A DNA stretch of 64,000 bases from Raphanus sativus (Eukaryota; Streptophyta; Magnoliopsida; Brassicales; Brassicaceae). How positions within the stretch are numbered: the first letter of the stretch is position 1; every line of letters begins with the position of its first letter. A model generated the notes under the pieces. It ran no database searches, was not told the origin of the DNA, and was given only the letters and a program-made list of their open reading frames with translations. Made by a program: the position numbers and the translations under genes. Below, piece by piece: positions 22,230 through 37,036 of the stretch. Where the stretch lies: positions 26,311,407 to 26,375,406 of the forward strand of contig NC_079515.1 of NCBI RefSeq assembly GCF_000801105.2. Reading direction: 5' to 3'.

Positions 22230-25200
22230 ATGGCTCAATCCACCACAGAGGTTTGTTTTATAGTTTTCGATTTGATGTTTTATAAAGTTTTGTCCCTTTG
22301 ATGTTTCTTAACTAAATGTTTTCGAGGTTTTCTCCAGGGAGCTTCCCAAGTGGTGAAATCCGTTAGGTTTAGCTTCATGACAGAGGAAGATGTCGAAAAG
22401 CACAGTGTTATGCAAGTTGTAAACCCCGTCTTGCTCGATAACGTTTTGAGACCTGTCCCTGGTGGTCTCTATGATCCTCTTATGGGTCCAATGGAAGATA
22501 GATCAACGTAAGACTTCTCCCTTTCTCTAAGGTCTTTTATATAAAGACTTGATTTTGTGTATTCCCTTTTGTCTTTGCTTGAACATGTTGGTTCATAATG
22601 GTAATTTAGTTAGAGACGAGATTATAGCTTCCACTCTTCATTTTGTTTGCTTAATCTAAGCTTTTACTTCTCGTCTCTTAATGCAGTTGTAAGACGTGTG
22701 ATCAGCTCGGTTTTGATTGCTCAGGACATTGTGGGCGTATAAAGCTTGTCTGTCCTATCTACCACCCTTTGCTGTTCACTCACCTTTTCAATCTTTTGCA
22801 AAGGACTTGTTTCTTCTGTCATCACTTTATGGTCAAAAAGGAAGTGGTATGATACACTTTGTATATATGATAACAAGTTTGATAAGAGTTGGCTACTAAA
22901 TTGATTTCTCTTTGATTTCATTTTAAGGTTGCAAGATGCGTCTCTCAGTTGAAACTCATCATGAAAGGTGATGTAGTTTCCGCTAAGCAGCTGTCTCTTA
23001 AACCCAGTAATTCATCTGAAGAGCGCGAAGATTCTAAACTCACTGGTTCAGATGAAGAATGTGAAGAAGATTCTGACATGGGAAAACAGAGATGGACATC
23101 TCTTCAGTTTGCTGAAGTCTCTGACGTCTTGAATCAGTTTCTTAGGTTGAAATCAAGAAAGTGTGAATCTTGCAAAGCAAAGCCTCCTAAACTAGAGAAG
23201 CCTACCTTCGGATGGGTTCGCTTGGTATGTCCTCTTCAAAGTTAATTTGATGTTTTGTTCTTCCCAGTTGATATCAGAAAGCTGTGATATTCCCATTAGT
23301 AACAATCTTTTCAAACAGGATGGTATGTCAGCGAGAGACATTGGAGCTAACGTAATGCGAGGGGTTAAGCTAAAGAAGTCCGCTAACAGTGGGGAAAGCT
23401 CTGACGAAGGTGAAGACAGTGGTATCAGTGGATTACAAGAAGTTGAAGATGGTGCTAAAAAGAAAAAAGGAAAATCTTCAAAAGCATCTAAAGACTATGG
23501 AGATCTCAAGAAAGCCTCTAAAAGAGACCTTTTGCCGATTGAGGTTTGTTTCTAATACTATAATTTTAACTTTACAATTAGGCATTACAAGAATTTTCCA
23601 CATTTATAATGTTCTTTGCTGTTTTATTACATTTGTTTCAGGCCAAGGAAATCTTAGAAGGTTTGTGGGATAATGAGTATGAGTTTTGCTCCTTCATTGG
23701 TGATCTTTGGCAGAGTGGATCTGAAAAAACGGACTGTTCTATGTTCTTTATGGAGAGTGTTCTTGTGCCGCCTACTAAATTTAGAGCTCCAACAAAAGGA
23801 GGTGATAGCGTAAGTAACTTTTGGTTTTTTTTTTTGGTTATAATTGTTGGCATTGCCTCTGTGGGCTAACTTTCAGTTTTCTCTTAATTTTCCTTTTTCA
23901 TTATGACTTCCCTATTAACTCATCTTTTTGCGTTTTTGTTTGTTACAGGTTATGGAACATCCTCAAACCGTAGGGCTAAACAATGTCTTGCAAGCCAATA
24001 TGGCCCTTGAGAATGCCTTCACTAACAAATTAGATCGATCCAAGACATCTTCCAGATGGATGAGTCTTCAAGAATCAGTCAATGTCCTGTTTGATAGCAA
24101 GACTGCCTCAGGTTAGCTTCTAGCTCATTAGCTTGCTTTAGATGCATCTACTACGAAGAGTTATAGCAACTGGTTGCCACACTTGTCGACTGACTAGTAT
24201 TATGGCTTCCTATCCGTTACAGTTAAAAGCCAGAGAGAGGGTACTGGTATATGTCAATTGCTGGAGAAGAAAGAGGGTCTGTTTCGGCAAAAAATGATGG
24301 GAAAGAGAGTGAATCATGCATGCAGATCTGTGATATCTCCAGATCCTTTTATCGCTGTCAATGACATTGGAATTCCTCCTTGCTTTGCTTTGAAATTGAG
24401 CTATCCTGAGGTATGTTGTCATATACCAGAAAATTGCACTTGTAATCTGCGCATAATTTTAGTTACTTGATTTGACCACTAATCTTTTGACTTTAAATCA
24501 CACGCACGAGTCTTTGAGATGAAAGTTTTGTTTATTGATCTGAAGAGCCATATGTGAAGACAACTATCATCTTTGCTTGTAATACTTGTCAAAGTTGAGA
24601 ACGTAGTCTCTTTCCACAACGGTTGCTTACAGACCCTCTTTGTGGAGATGGCTAGTGGCAACGCTTAAATGCACAAATATACATGTCCGAAATGTTTTGT
24701 AACGTTATGTTTGTTTTTTCCGGTGCAGAGGGTGACTCCTTGGAATGTTGAAAAGTTGAGGCAGGCAATCATTAATGGTCCTGACATTCACCCGGGAGCA
24801 ACATATTACTCTGACAACGTATCTACAATGAAGCTGCCTGCTAACAAAAAAGCACGAATAGCAATTGCAAGAAAGCTACTGTCCTCACGAGGAGTCACTA
24901 CTGAACTTGGGAAAACTTGTGATGTCAACTTTGAAGGTAAAATTGTCTATCGACATATGCAAGATGGTGATGTCGTCCTTGTGAATCGTCAGGTGTGGAC
25001 ATATACTGTTGATTTTATTGATATTGCGTATCTAAATTGTTTTTCGAGTCTATTGAGTTGTGTTTGTTAAATGTATGTGTACTTACAAGTATTTATGTTG
25101 TCATGGCAGCCAACATTACATAAACCTAGTCTTATGGCTCACATTGTCCGTGTTCTCAAGGGGGAAAAAACACTTCGTCTCCATTATGCAAATTGCAGGT

Positions 25201-28200
25201 AGACTCCGAGGATATGCAATTTTCCATGTTTTTTTTGATCTTTCCATATGCATTTTGATGTACCTCAAGACTGATATGAAAACTACTTTGGTTTCAGTAC
25301 ATACAATGCAGATTTTGATGGGGATGAGATGAATGTGCATTTTCCACAAGATGAGATTTCACGAGCTGAGGCCTACAATATTGTTAATGCCAACAACCAA
25401 TATGCCAGGCCTTCTAATGGTGATCCACTTCGAGCTTTAATTCAGGTTGTGCATCCAAGCTATTCCTTCAAACCCTTGTATTCATTTCACAAATTTAGTT
25501 TCATATTTATCGACCTTGTATTTGACTTTACAGGATCACATTGTTAGTTCGGTTTTACTTACTAAAGGGGACACCTTTTTGGACAAAGATGAATTCAATC
25601 AGCTTCTCTTCAGTTCCGGCGTGACTGACATGGTACTCGGTTCTTTTTCTGGACGATCTGGCAAGAAAGTCACACAATCAGCTTCTAATGCAGACCTGTT
25701 GATTGTCACGCCTGCCATTTTGAAACCAGTACCTCTTTGGACCGGAAAGCAGGTAATCATAACACTCACACTGATATCTGTTTGTTCTGTTTGTAATTTT
25801 GTTTGTTTCTCTAACCAAGGTGGTTTTCTGGTTATGCTCTAGGTCATCACGGCAGTGTTAAATGAGATAACCAAAGGTCATCCCCCATTCAGCGTAGAGA
25901 AATCTACAAAACTTCCGGTTGACTTCTTCAATTCTAGATCAAGAGAAGCAAAATCTAAAAGTGGAGAATCCAACAAAAAGACCAAGAAGCATGATTTTAA
26001 TGAAGATAAACTGCTCATCAGAAAAAATGAATTTGTCCGTGGCGTGATTGACAAGGCTCAGTTTGCGGACTATGGGTTGGTTCATACAGTGCATGAGCTC
26101 TATGGTCCAAATGCTGCAGGAAACCTGCTTTCTGTTTTTAGTCGTCTCTTCACAGTCTTCCTTCAGGTTTGCTCTCATGAAGTTGATAGTTTATTTTCAT
26201 TTTGTTACAGAGTTTTTGTATCCTGAACTTTTGCTAAACATCTTCCAGACTCAAGGTTTCACATGTGGAGTTGATGATCTTATTATTTTGAAAGATGTGG
26301 ATGAAAAGAGGACAAACCAACTTCGAGAATGTGAAGGGGTTGGTGAAAAAGTACTCCGTAAGACCTTTGGCATTGATGTTAATGCTCAGATAGGTATGTA
26401 TTTTCTGATGAGAGTATGTACTTGATTAATGTGTTCATGGTCGTTCGTTACATTGTATAGTATGAAGCATGGAGATTTTAGTTTACCAAATAAGCTAATC
26501 ACAGATTACTGTCTTTCCTGCAGATCCTGAGGACATGAAATCCAGAATTGAGCGAGTTCTGTATGAGGATGGCGAACTTGCTTTGGCATCACTGGATAGG
26601 AGCGTCGTAAGTGAGCTCAACCAGTGTTCAGGCAAGGGGGTGATGAACGATTTGCTCTCTGATGGGTTGTTGAAAACACCTGGAACGAATTGTATCTCTC
26701 TGATGACAATATCTGGAGCTAAGGGTAGTAAGGTGAGCCTTTTCTTCAGTATGCTCGTTGTTGTTGTTTGTTATATTTACTCTTTCAATGGAGCCTCTAT
26801 TGCAGCAAGTAAATTTTAATCAGTTCTTCTCATGTTTTCGACGTTGTACAGGTTAATTTCCAGCAAATTTCTTCTCACCTTGGCCAGCAAGATTTAGAAG
26901 GAAAAAGAGTTCCTCGAATGGTTTCGGGGAAGACATTACCTTGCTTCCACCCATGGGATTGGTCACCCAGAGCTGGAGGTTTTATTAGTGACAGATTCCT
27001 TAGCGGTCTTCGCCCCCAAGAATACTACTTTCATTGTATGGCTGGACGAGAAGGGTAAGTAGTATAAAACTTGTATTCTTTGAACTTTTTTTAGTGGTTC
27101 TTGTGTTGCATTCCCTGTGATATTTCTGTTAAGAGTATTTGCCCTCTTTGTTCTGGCGCATTGTAATCACTTTAAGACATTCTGGTTTACAGGTTAGTTG
27201 ATACTGCAGTGAAGACATCACGTAGTGGGTATCTGCAGAGATGTTTGATGAAAAATCTTGAGAGCCTGAAAGTCAACTATGATTGTACAGTACGGGATGC
27301 TGATGGGTCCATCATTCAGTTCCAATATGGTGAAGATGGCGTGGATGTTCATCGGTCTAGCTTCATTGAAAAGTTCAAAGAAATGACAATAGTAAGCTTT
27401 CCTTTTCAAACGGTTTTAGCCTTTTCCCTTATCTGTATCTACTTTTCGAAAAACTTATGTTGTTCTTTAACTTTACAGAATCAAGATATGTTCCTTCAAA
27501 GATGTAGCGAAGACATGCTGTCTGGATCGAGTAGTTACATAACAGATCTTCCTATTACTCTTAAGAAGGGAGCTGAGAAGTTTGTAGAGGCGATGCCTAT
27601 GAAAGAACGTATTGCTTCTAAAATGGTGAGACAGGAAGATCTTCTGAAGCTGGTCAAGTCAAAATTCTTTGCAAGTCTCGCCCAGCCAGGGGAGCCTGTA
27701 GGTGTACTTGCTGCACAATCTGTAGGAGAGCCATCAACACAGATGACGTGAGCTAATTCTGCCTTTGCTTTTGTATACTTTAAATGAAACACTTGCTTAT
27801 AAAACATTTTACTGTAAATTTATAGGTTGAATACTTTCCATCTTGCTGGACGTGGAGAGATGAATGTGACACTCGGAATCCCACGTTTACAAGAGATCTT
27901 GATGACTGCTGCTGCAGACATTAAGACACCCATCATGACTTGCCCGTTGCTGAAGGGTAAAACAAAGTAAGTTGCTTTTAGTTACGGTCACTTGATAGGT
28001 AGCTTCTCTTAGAAAGTATTTAGGAATTATTATAATATGTAATTGATTTTTTTTTGGCTAAAACTTTGTCATTTGTGCAGGGATGATGCAAGTCAAATTA
28101 CTGATAAGTTGAGGAAGATCACAGTAGCAGATATTATAAAGAGTATAGAAGTGTCCGTTATACCATTTGCAGTTCATGGGGGTGAGGTTTGCAGTATCCA

Positions 28201-29504
28201 CAAGCTTAAGATAAATCTGTATAAGCCAGAGCATTATCCAAAGCACACAGATATTACTGAAGAAGACTGGGAAGAGACGATGACGGTTACGTTTTTGAGG
28301 AAGCTGGAAGACGCTATAGAGACTCACATGAAAATGCTCCTTAGAATCAGAGGCATAAAGGTTGAGAAAGACAGCGGTCCAAAATCAGGAAACGAAACGG
28401 ATAACGATGATTCCGAGAGTGGAAAGAAGACCGGAGGCGATGATGATGATGATGATGATGAGGGAGAGGATAAAGAGGCTGATGATCTTGGTGCAGATGC
28501 GCAGAAAGAGAAGCAGGAAGCGACAGATGAGCAGGATTACGAGGAAAGTGACGACGATGAGAAGAATGAACCATCTTCGGTTAGTGGAGTAGTTGACCCT
28601 GAGACGGATGATGATGATGAGGATGAAAACGCAGAAGTTAGCAAGGAAGACAAGGAAGATGCTGTTGAAGCGAAGAAAGAAGTAAAGAAGAATGTTCAAG
28701 AAGGTAGTAAAAAGAAGAGACAGAGATTTGTCAGTGGTGAAAAAGACAGACATATCTTTGCTGAAGGCAAAGGAAAGACATTTGAGGTCCATTTCAAGTT
28801 TCATAAAAACGAGCCTCATATATTACTTGCTCAGGTAAGCTTATATAACCCCCTTATGACTCTGGCTAAGCTCTCATTCTAATTGTATACTATTTTCTTA
28901 CACGCAGGTTGCTCAGAAAACAGCGCAGAAAGTTTACATCCAGAACCTTGGAAAGATCGAACGGTGCACGGTGGCTAACTGTGGTGATCCTCAGGTGATA
29001 TACTACGGAGACAATCCAAAGGAGAGAGCAGAGATCTCCAACGAAGAAAAGAAAGCCTCACCAGCTCTCCACGCGTCAGGAGTCGATTTCGCCGGTCTCT
29101 GGGAGTTTCAAGATAAGCTCGACGTCAGGTACTTGTACAGCAACAGCATTCACGACATGCTCAACACTTTTGGAGTGGAAGCAGCGAGAGAGACGATAAT
29201 CAGGGAGATAAACCACGTTTTCAAATCTTACGGTATCTCCGTTAGCATCAGACACTTGAACCTCATCGCGGACTACATGACGTTCTCTGGTGGATACCGT
29301 CCGATGAGCCGTATGGGAGGAATCGCGGAATCAACTTCTCCTTTCTGCAGGATGACGTTTGAGACGGCAACTAAGTTCATTGTCCAAGCGGCTACTTATG
29401 GAGAAGTGGACAGGCTTGAAACTCCCTCGGCTAGAATATGTCTTGGCTTGCCCGCTCTCACGGGAACGGGTTGCTTCGACTTGTTGCAGAGAATGGATCT
29501 CTGA
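22230..29504 (+). CDS. NRPA1: DNA-directed RNA polymerase I largest subunit
   Basis: Twenty-one coding exons: 22230-22250, 22338-22507, 22687-22846, 22928-23224, 23319-23543, 23642-23809, 23949-24111, 24223-24410, 24729-24992, 25110-25198, 25298-25445, 25534-25752, 25843-26166, 26249-26393, 26524-26732, 26852-27054, 27193-27391, 27479-27747, 27826-27966, 28081-28834, 28908-29504. They join to 4953 nt, 1650 residues. This is the catalytic subunit that transcribes 45S rRNA genes in the nucleolus. Visible: the clamp zinc site [16 protein letters not shown] (from about residue 65), the Mg-binding [10 protein letters not shown] (about 585-594), [20 protein letters not shown] in the funnel region, and the trigger-loop segment [20 protein letters not shown] (about 1138-1157). 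A long Asp/Glu-rich, poorly conserved insert spans about 1298-1404, as expected for Pol I. No stops or frameshifts. Confidence 0.97.
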
Positions 29505-32106
29505 GATGAGAACCATCAACCACTTTTGAGCTTTGCTTCTGTCTGTCATAGATGGTATCTGCCGACAATGGAGGAAACGTTTGGAAGGCAAAAAGCTGCA
29601 TCTTTAGTGACTTTTTTTGATATTTGATTTGATGTTTGCTTACTGACGGTATTGCATTAGGCTACTTTTATTTGTATTTCTACCTTATTTATGTTTGGTA
29701 CCATTTTATTTTCTCAAGTTGTTTGGTATCATCTAAATTGAAAAATGAACTGTATAATTAGTCAGTCAGATAGCAAAACGAACTAACATATAAATAGAAC
29801 ATCAGAACATGTCATTAGGCAACCACTTAATATATGAATTTGCAGACCATATTCAATTTGTATTTTGTATAGATTTTGATTATATTTTCATGGTTTTTAT
29901 TTTTATTAGTTTCTTAAATTCAAACATTATATTGTCTACAATATAACTTGAACCAAAGTGATGAGATAGTAAGGTCATATACATAGGAGAAACATGAAAA
30001 TTTCTTTCTATGGTTTTTAAGAATTGTACATTTAAACATTTTAACTTCCACACATTCTCTGATTTGAGATAAAACACAAAGCACGAAGAGTGGAGACACA
30101 TGAGGATGTGGTTGACTCTTGAGGTTTGCCCCTCGTGCTGTCTCGAAAGTCTCCCCTCGTGAATTTGGTCAATCGTGTCCTGACATCTCTTTTATTTGCG
30201 TACTCTCCATAGCCTCTTTTATAAAATTATTAAAATTTATTATTTCCTTCTTCACTGATTGTTTCTACTTGTTTTCTATCAATTTTATTTACAATTCTTT
30301 GTTTTACATATAAAAATATTTAAAAGTTAGTTGATCTAGCATTAGATGTGTTTCATTCCACTCATATCGATGTCCTTTCCATCGCCATGTTTCACTAACA
30401 TTTGCCTTTTTTTTCCCAAACCCGAGACTCATAGTTCTTTTACCATGTTCCCCTTCATTTTACCATTTTACTTTTACTAGTTTCTTATATGTATAATTCC
30501 AATTTCGGGGGTTAGTATGTTCATTTGTGGTTTACGATCATCCCTAGCTCATTAATTAATCAATTGTTTTATATTAAGTACGCTTCGATAATTACTTTAT
30601 TACTGTCTTCTATGATGATCTGATTTGTTAGTTTTTTATGCATATATATTGCCTTCTCGCTTCGTTAAACTCCAGTGGTCATAACGAGGATTTTCATCTT
30701 TGAACCGAGTTTCTTGGATTTTGAGTAATCGTTGTTTAGTTTAGCACCGCATGAATTTTCGAAACCGTTTAGATAATTGATGGTGCATAGAAGAAAGTTG
30801 TTGAAAATATGAATTTTGAAAAAGGTGTTGTGTACTACAAAAGAAAAGGTTTTCGAAAGTAAAGTTTTGAAGAATTTGGAAAACAAAAGGCAGAAAAAGA
30901 GATAAAGAGTTTCTATTTGCTTAGAAGAATTTGTAAATAAAGTCAAGTTCTATGTTCAGAAAAAAAACTAACGAAATAATTTTGTAAGATAATGGGATAC
31001 ATTATGAAAGTATGCCAACATGTGTATATGAAATATTTGTATATGAAATGTATGCGATACATGTGTATATGAGCCTGCTGTGTGTCAAAATTGTTGTTAT
31101 TACAGATTGTATAGTAAAGGTGTAAACTCATACGGATAATGAACGTAGCTCCATAACTAGCTTGGCGTTGAGAATCCAAGGGAACGGTGTATCGAAAGAG
31201 TTTTTATTAATTTGTGAATAGTATATTACTATATTTATTTATTTTAGATTCCTGGCTTGAATCTAGAGATTGAATTGGAAGAACTTTGTCTCTCTGTCTA
31301 TCATCATGTACAGTCGTCTATTTCGTTTTTGATTGTTAAAACCAAAAACTAGTTCCAACTTCCATGATAACCTACATTTATGTTAATCTGGAAACAATGG
31401 GCCAAAACTCATATATACACGTCGGAAACACTATCCCCTTCCATGCAAAAATGCAAAGTATTTACTCTGTGCTTATGCATGGCATGATCCTCTTATATCC
31501 GTTGCTCTCGAGGTTAAACTACTCTCCATCGACCTAAGCAATTCGACAAGATAACAATAAATGACATAGAATCTTATATTATATGATGTCTTAAAGAGTT
31601 TTTGATTAATATGGAACTGAATAATGCATGACCAAAACAAAACTTTAAAATATACAGAACTTCTACATGAATAATTGGAGTAGTTGATTTAGATTCTTAG
31701 AAATTCTTTCCTTTTGTTAATGTTTGGACTTCATTGTAGCATTTCTTTCTTGCTTTCTTGAGTTTCACTAATTTTCTCGTATGTGTACCCACCAAACAAG
31801 AAAAGTTAGTCTAAAGATTTTATTTAAACTTTATTTGAATACTGCACTCATTTTTTCCTCCTTTTCTTGATTATTCACCCTTTTGCTTTAAAGGAAAAGA
31901 GAAAGTTATAGCTGCGTTGTTTTTAGATATAGAAATACGATTCTAAAAAATAATAGCTTAAATCATCAAATACGCTCCTATCTATCATAACAAATCATGA
32001 GAATAATTGGTAGACTGCCATGAGTATTTTGTGTATCCGATCGTGTAATGTATATAAGAATAATAATAACAATATCAAAACTCAGCAGGTAATATACACA
32101 TTAGGT

Positions 32107-32125
32107 AAGGTTTCAAAAAAAAAAA
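32107..32125 (+). mobile_element. Micro-insertion with 15-bp target-site duplication
   Basis: ATATACACATTAGGT is perfectly repeated at 32092-32106 and 32126-32140. The 19-nt insert between reads AAGGTTTC-A(11). Confidence 0.7.
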
Positions 32126-32897
32126 ATATACACATTAGGTGAAGCCTAGAGTTTGTGGTACACTTCCTTTAAATTTGAGTTGTCCAAAAAAATGTAGTAG
32201 CTTACTATATTTCTCTTCCACAATGTCCCCACCAACATATTATATATTATCTATATTAATCGGGACAATTGTGTTAGGGTGTAGATTTATAATGGAAAGA
32301 GTCGTGCAGAAACATAACATGTAGAACGAATAGACAAATACATAGCCAAGACAGAGAAGAAAAAAACGGAACATACGAACTAACAATGATGAAAATAGAC
32401 TAACTAAAAAATTTCTACTGAAGTTCTAACTAATCAATTTTATTTTAAGAAAAAATTAATTGAAACTATATAGTTACTATTCGTTTTAATAGTGATTCTT
32501 CTAATATTTTTTTTTTTAGAAAATAAAGCTTTAGAGTTAAATTATAGTGCACGAACGTATTAATCATATAGTAAACAGAATTTTAACATCTGGATCTTGA
32601 ATCCGACTCTCATAACACAGTTTTGAGAAAGAATATAAAATGACATGCACAATTTGTAGTAGTTCACCTTAATTAGGAGAACTATATCCACTTTTCACCG
32701 AACAAATTTCACACAAGAAAACTTAATAATTATAACTTTTTTACGATCTAAAAGAAACAAAAATAGAAAAGACAAACAAAGGGAAAACTCTAAGGCAAGG
32801 AGAACAAGTTTGGAATATACATACCGATCAGCATCCATTCTCGTCACCATGTCTTTACGGCGGACCCAAGGATTAAGCTCCATAACACCCAAAAGAC

Positions 32898-32914
32898 TTT
32901 TTAGCAAAAAAAAA
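32898..32914 (+). mobile_element. Micro-insertion with 14-bp target-site duplication
   Basis: AACACCCAAAAGAC is perfectly repeated at 32884-32897 and 32915-32928. The 17-nt insert reads TTTTTAGC-A(9). Confidence 0.7.
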
Positions 32915-35900
32915 AACACCCAAAAGACCTTTTACAAAAATTTAATATTTTTACTGCATTTAGACCCCAATATATCATTTGTCTACATATATATTTACTG
33001 CGGTTCTGCCATTTCAACCTCAGCAAGCAGAATCACTATTTAAACATTTAGTCGTAGCATCGATAGAACTGTTTCAAATAAGAAACATCACATGCAATTT
33101 AAATGTTCTATATAGAATTAATGATGTCATGACCCAGCATCTGATATTAACTTTTAACATATATGTACACAAAACGTCACATCCAAAATAAAATCTAAGC
33201 ACAAAGAGGGGCACAGAACCATGGTGATGGTATCTCTCTTATTCTCTATACATAAATATGATTATATGTATGTATGTGTATAAAACACACATAAAAGATT
33301 AAAGTAGTCAACAGAAACACATACAACTAGTCACAAGGTGTGGCTTGGGAGGGCCCAACCTCTTTTAGAAGGCCCTGAGTCTTATTGTGTTGAAATTTTA
33401 CTCAATGTGAGTTTTACCTACTAAGACTCATAATTGTCAATTCTTAAGAATGTTTCCCTATTTACATACTAAATTATCCATTATTATTATATATGTATAT
33501 ATGCTCTAAAATTAGGTATTTCCCATGATCATTTCATTTATATAAATGGTTACCTTCAAGTATTGATTTTATATTATTTATTTTCTTCATCTATTATTTG
33601 CCTTTAATTAGTCATTAAAAGTAAGTATTGGTCAACTAGCTGACATGAGTATGATTGATAACCACTTAACTGAAGCACTTAGAAAAAGTTGGTTAAGAAT
33701 GGTAAAAAGAAGGCAATTAGGTTAAATAGATGGTTACTGGTGAAAATAGTACTCATGATTATATCCTACATATATTGCCAAAAAACAACATTTCAATCGC
33801 AACAGTGAACATGAAATGTTCGTCGTGAACATGTGGTCCGTTTTGTGCATAAATAATGCCATGATGGATATATAAAACCAATATTATGTGAATATGGTAC
33901 CACTAAAAAAACTAGTTTGATAAACATTATTATATGCATATTTGTGAAAAGTGACAGTTTAGTTCACTAAAATCTAATGCATTTATAAAATTAATTACGA
34001 ACATTATAAAACCTTCAAAGTATGCAATTCATGAATTTAAACAATACTACCAAATTCACAAATCTCTAATAACTAGCATATGTATATACTAATGCTTTGA
34101 AATAAAGCTCACATAATTTCCTAATTAATATTGAGCAACATATTATACATGAATATATATATTTTACTATGATTATTCTACTTTGGCTGTTAATATATAA
34201 AGGAGGAGATTTTGACTTCAAAATAAAAACATCTACGAGTTATAGCTTTATTTTTTAATAATTTACAAATTGCTTTTTCAAAATTTATAAATTTTAAAAT
34301 ATAAAATATAAAAAAAATTATATAAGAACAAGTTCAACAATACAAACAGAAATACATTTTAATAAATATATACTAGTACAGAAATTTTATATTTATTATT
34401 ATTGTATCCATATATAAATTATAAAAACAGATGATTTACATAATGATTACCTTTATTATTTTCTCTATTTATAAAAATACCTATGTATTTTTGTGGAATT
34501 AAATGCCCAATAAAATGAAACCTTTTTAAATTGTTTCATTGCCATATGTTTAAGCTTGGTTTTATATATCTTTGAGATCGGATATCCGCTTTTCATTTTA
34601 GAATAGGATTTTGAACTAAAAGTTTATGGAAGTTCTCAAAATTTCATTTTTGAAACAACTTTTCTAAAAGTATGTCAGAAGCTTACGTTTCAATTTTGGA
34701 ATCTCGCTTCTACTTTTAAAATTTAATATTATAAATAAATAAAAAATAAAAAAAAATATTTTTTTATATAAAATCTAAAATTAATAATATCAAAATAGAG
34801 AGAACAAAGAATATGTAAATATTAAAATTAACACTGAAAATTATCTTTGTGCACAATAGTTTTTGCACAAAAATCTTGCATATATTGTGAGATATTCAAA
34901 ATAATCAATTTTTATTAATTGGGTAAATCTTTTTATAAACTTAATCTGTTAGTATTTTCACCATTATAATATGAAGTCAGTTGAATAAATTATTAAAATG
35001 AATTAGTGATTTTTTTACTTTAGTTGAATCACCTATATTGTTAGGCACAAATTTTATCAAAATAAATTTTATATTTTTAATATATATATATACACGTTTT
35101 CAACACACGTATACAGTTTTAACACTTATTCACTTCATAAAAAATTTTAAAAAATTGTTTTTGTTTTTTCGTACGTTTTTTAAATAGTATTTTTTAAGTC
35201 GTACGTTTCACTTGTATATATCCGCTCTGATCCTATGGAACATAGAGTAAACACACACAATTCCACACAACCAAAACCAAAGAAAACAATCACCGACTTT
35301 AAAAAATAGTTCTCTTCCACAATTTTCTTCGACCAATATTTCATTCTTCCTTGGTTCATCGATTTGCGATTGTTTAATTTTATGCCAATATAAAATTATA
35401 GAAAGATATTGGGTAAAGAACTGAAGAAGAAAGACAAGGAACAGTGCGGCAGGATCTGCGGTGGGGATTTGGACACTCAATGATCTTTACCGTTTGAGAG
35501 AAAGCCGACCATTGATGCGCACACCAATGCAATTGCTTCCCCTTTTTTCTTACAAAATTTCTTTAAGCTAATAACTTCTATAGTATTGACCCCAAAAAAC
35601 TTCTATAATAATATTGAATAAGACTATGTGATAACATAAGCAGAAGTATTTATTTACTCCATACAATACTTTTGGTTTTATGATTAGTCATGCACGTAGT
35701 ATAACAATATGCAGTCACGATCCCAAAAGCTTAATTATCGTGAATATATTTCAGTTTTCTCCAGGGTCCTCCTACTTGATTAGCAATCTTTATTTATTGT
35801 TGAATTCTCATGAATGTGTTTTAATTTTATTATAGTTTAAAATTTCATGACGAGGACGGCATCTATTAATATGAATCTAAATTCTAAAAAAAATCCCAAA

Positions 35901-36091
35901 ACTAGCAAAATCATGGGACAATGCTTCAATTTTAGCACAAAACTCACAAGTTCTTGAACTTTATGTCTTTTGTCGGTTGGACAAATAAAACTCAGTCCAC
36001 ATAGCCAACCAACCCTACAATGCAAGGTAATGCAATCTAGTGAAATCGAATTCCGATGAAGTGATTAAAGAGATGGAACATTTTATTACTT

Positions 36092-36109
36092 TTTTTTTAG
36101 AAAGGGCAT
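36092..36109 (-). mobile_element. Micro-insertion with 15-bp target-site duplication (minus)
   Basis: AACATTTTATTACTT is perfectly repeated at 36077-36091 and 36110-36124. On the minus strand the 18-nt insert reads ATGCCCTTTCT-A(7), close to the LINE 3' tip GCCTTTGACC-A(n). Confidence 0.72.
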
Positions 36110-37023
36110 AACATTTTATTACTTGAGTACAAACATTTTCTGATTCTTAAATTTATGTTATAAATATATTTAAAGATAAGTGATAAATATATATACTATT
36201 CAATTATTAATTTATACTACTCATATAATTAATAATTTTTAATTAATATTTTTGAGATTTGACACATTTTAAATATTAAAACCTATCATTTCGTAATTGA
36301 CAAATAGTGTCATTATTTCTTATGACATTATTTTTTGTAGATTATACCATATAAGTTTAAATTTGTATAATATTTTAATCAATCATATTTTTGACAAAAA
36401 TCATTACTATTAGTGAATAAAAATTTTGGTATCGTGTATCCTTTTTCTCTTTTGTAAAAGTGTTCACTATAATGATAAGTCTTTTAAAACTAAAGGACGT
36501 TTTAAGCCAGAATTTTCTCTTAATTTCAATGTAATATATTCGTTCATCTATAAAAACCAATTCCTTAAATTTATCCTCTTTAAAACTATTATTAAAAATC
36601 TCAAACTCAAAAATGGCCTTGCCTTTGTTTTGTTTTGTTTTGTTGTTGTTGTTGTTGATAAAAGGCGTTTAAGATAAGAAAAAATGTTTGGGATGGGAGC
36701 CAATCTCCAAAAAGCAGTGACATTATCTTTGTATGATGTATCTGACCCTCATGTGCTTTATTGTATTTTCATTTTCCTAGTGTTGTCTTTATGTTCTTTC
36801 TTATGTACATATAATTCTGTTTTACTCATACTTGATATAATTAAGTAAACAATATTACATATATACAACCAATTTATCAATATCAAGTAGCTTTTGTTTT
36901 GTCATAATTGGCTAAAGATCACTGTCTTTGGTGCATGTTTTTGTTTGGGTCACCTTCAACTTAGCTAGCCCTAAACCTCAAGGCTCTGTTCATATTATCT
37001 TTAGTCAAATTTTAACGTAGTTT

Positions 37024-37036
37024 TTTTTTTGTAAAA
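37024..37036 (-). mobile_element. Micro-insertion with 18-bp target-site duplication (minus)
   Basis: CAAATTTTAACGTAGTTT is perfectly repeated at 37006-37023 and 37037-37054. The 13-nt insert reads TTTTAC-A(7) on the minus strand. Confidence 0.7.

Noticed and set aside
28347..28819. Long ORFs opposite or overlapping the NRPA1 acidic region
   Set aside because: They are shadows of GAT/GAA-rich repeats in the real exon, producing His- or Ile-rich strings with no start or splice support.
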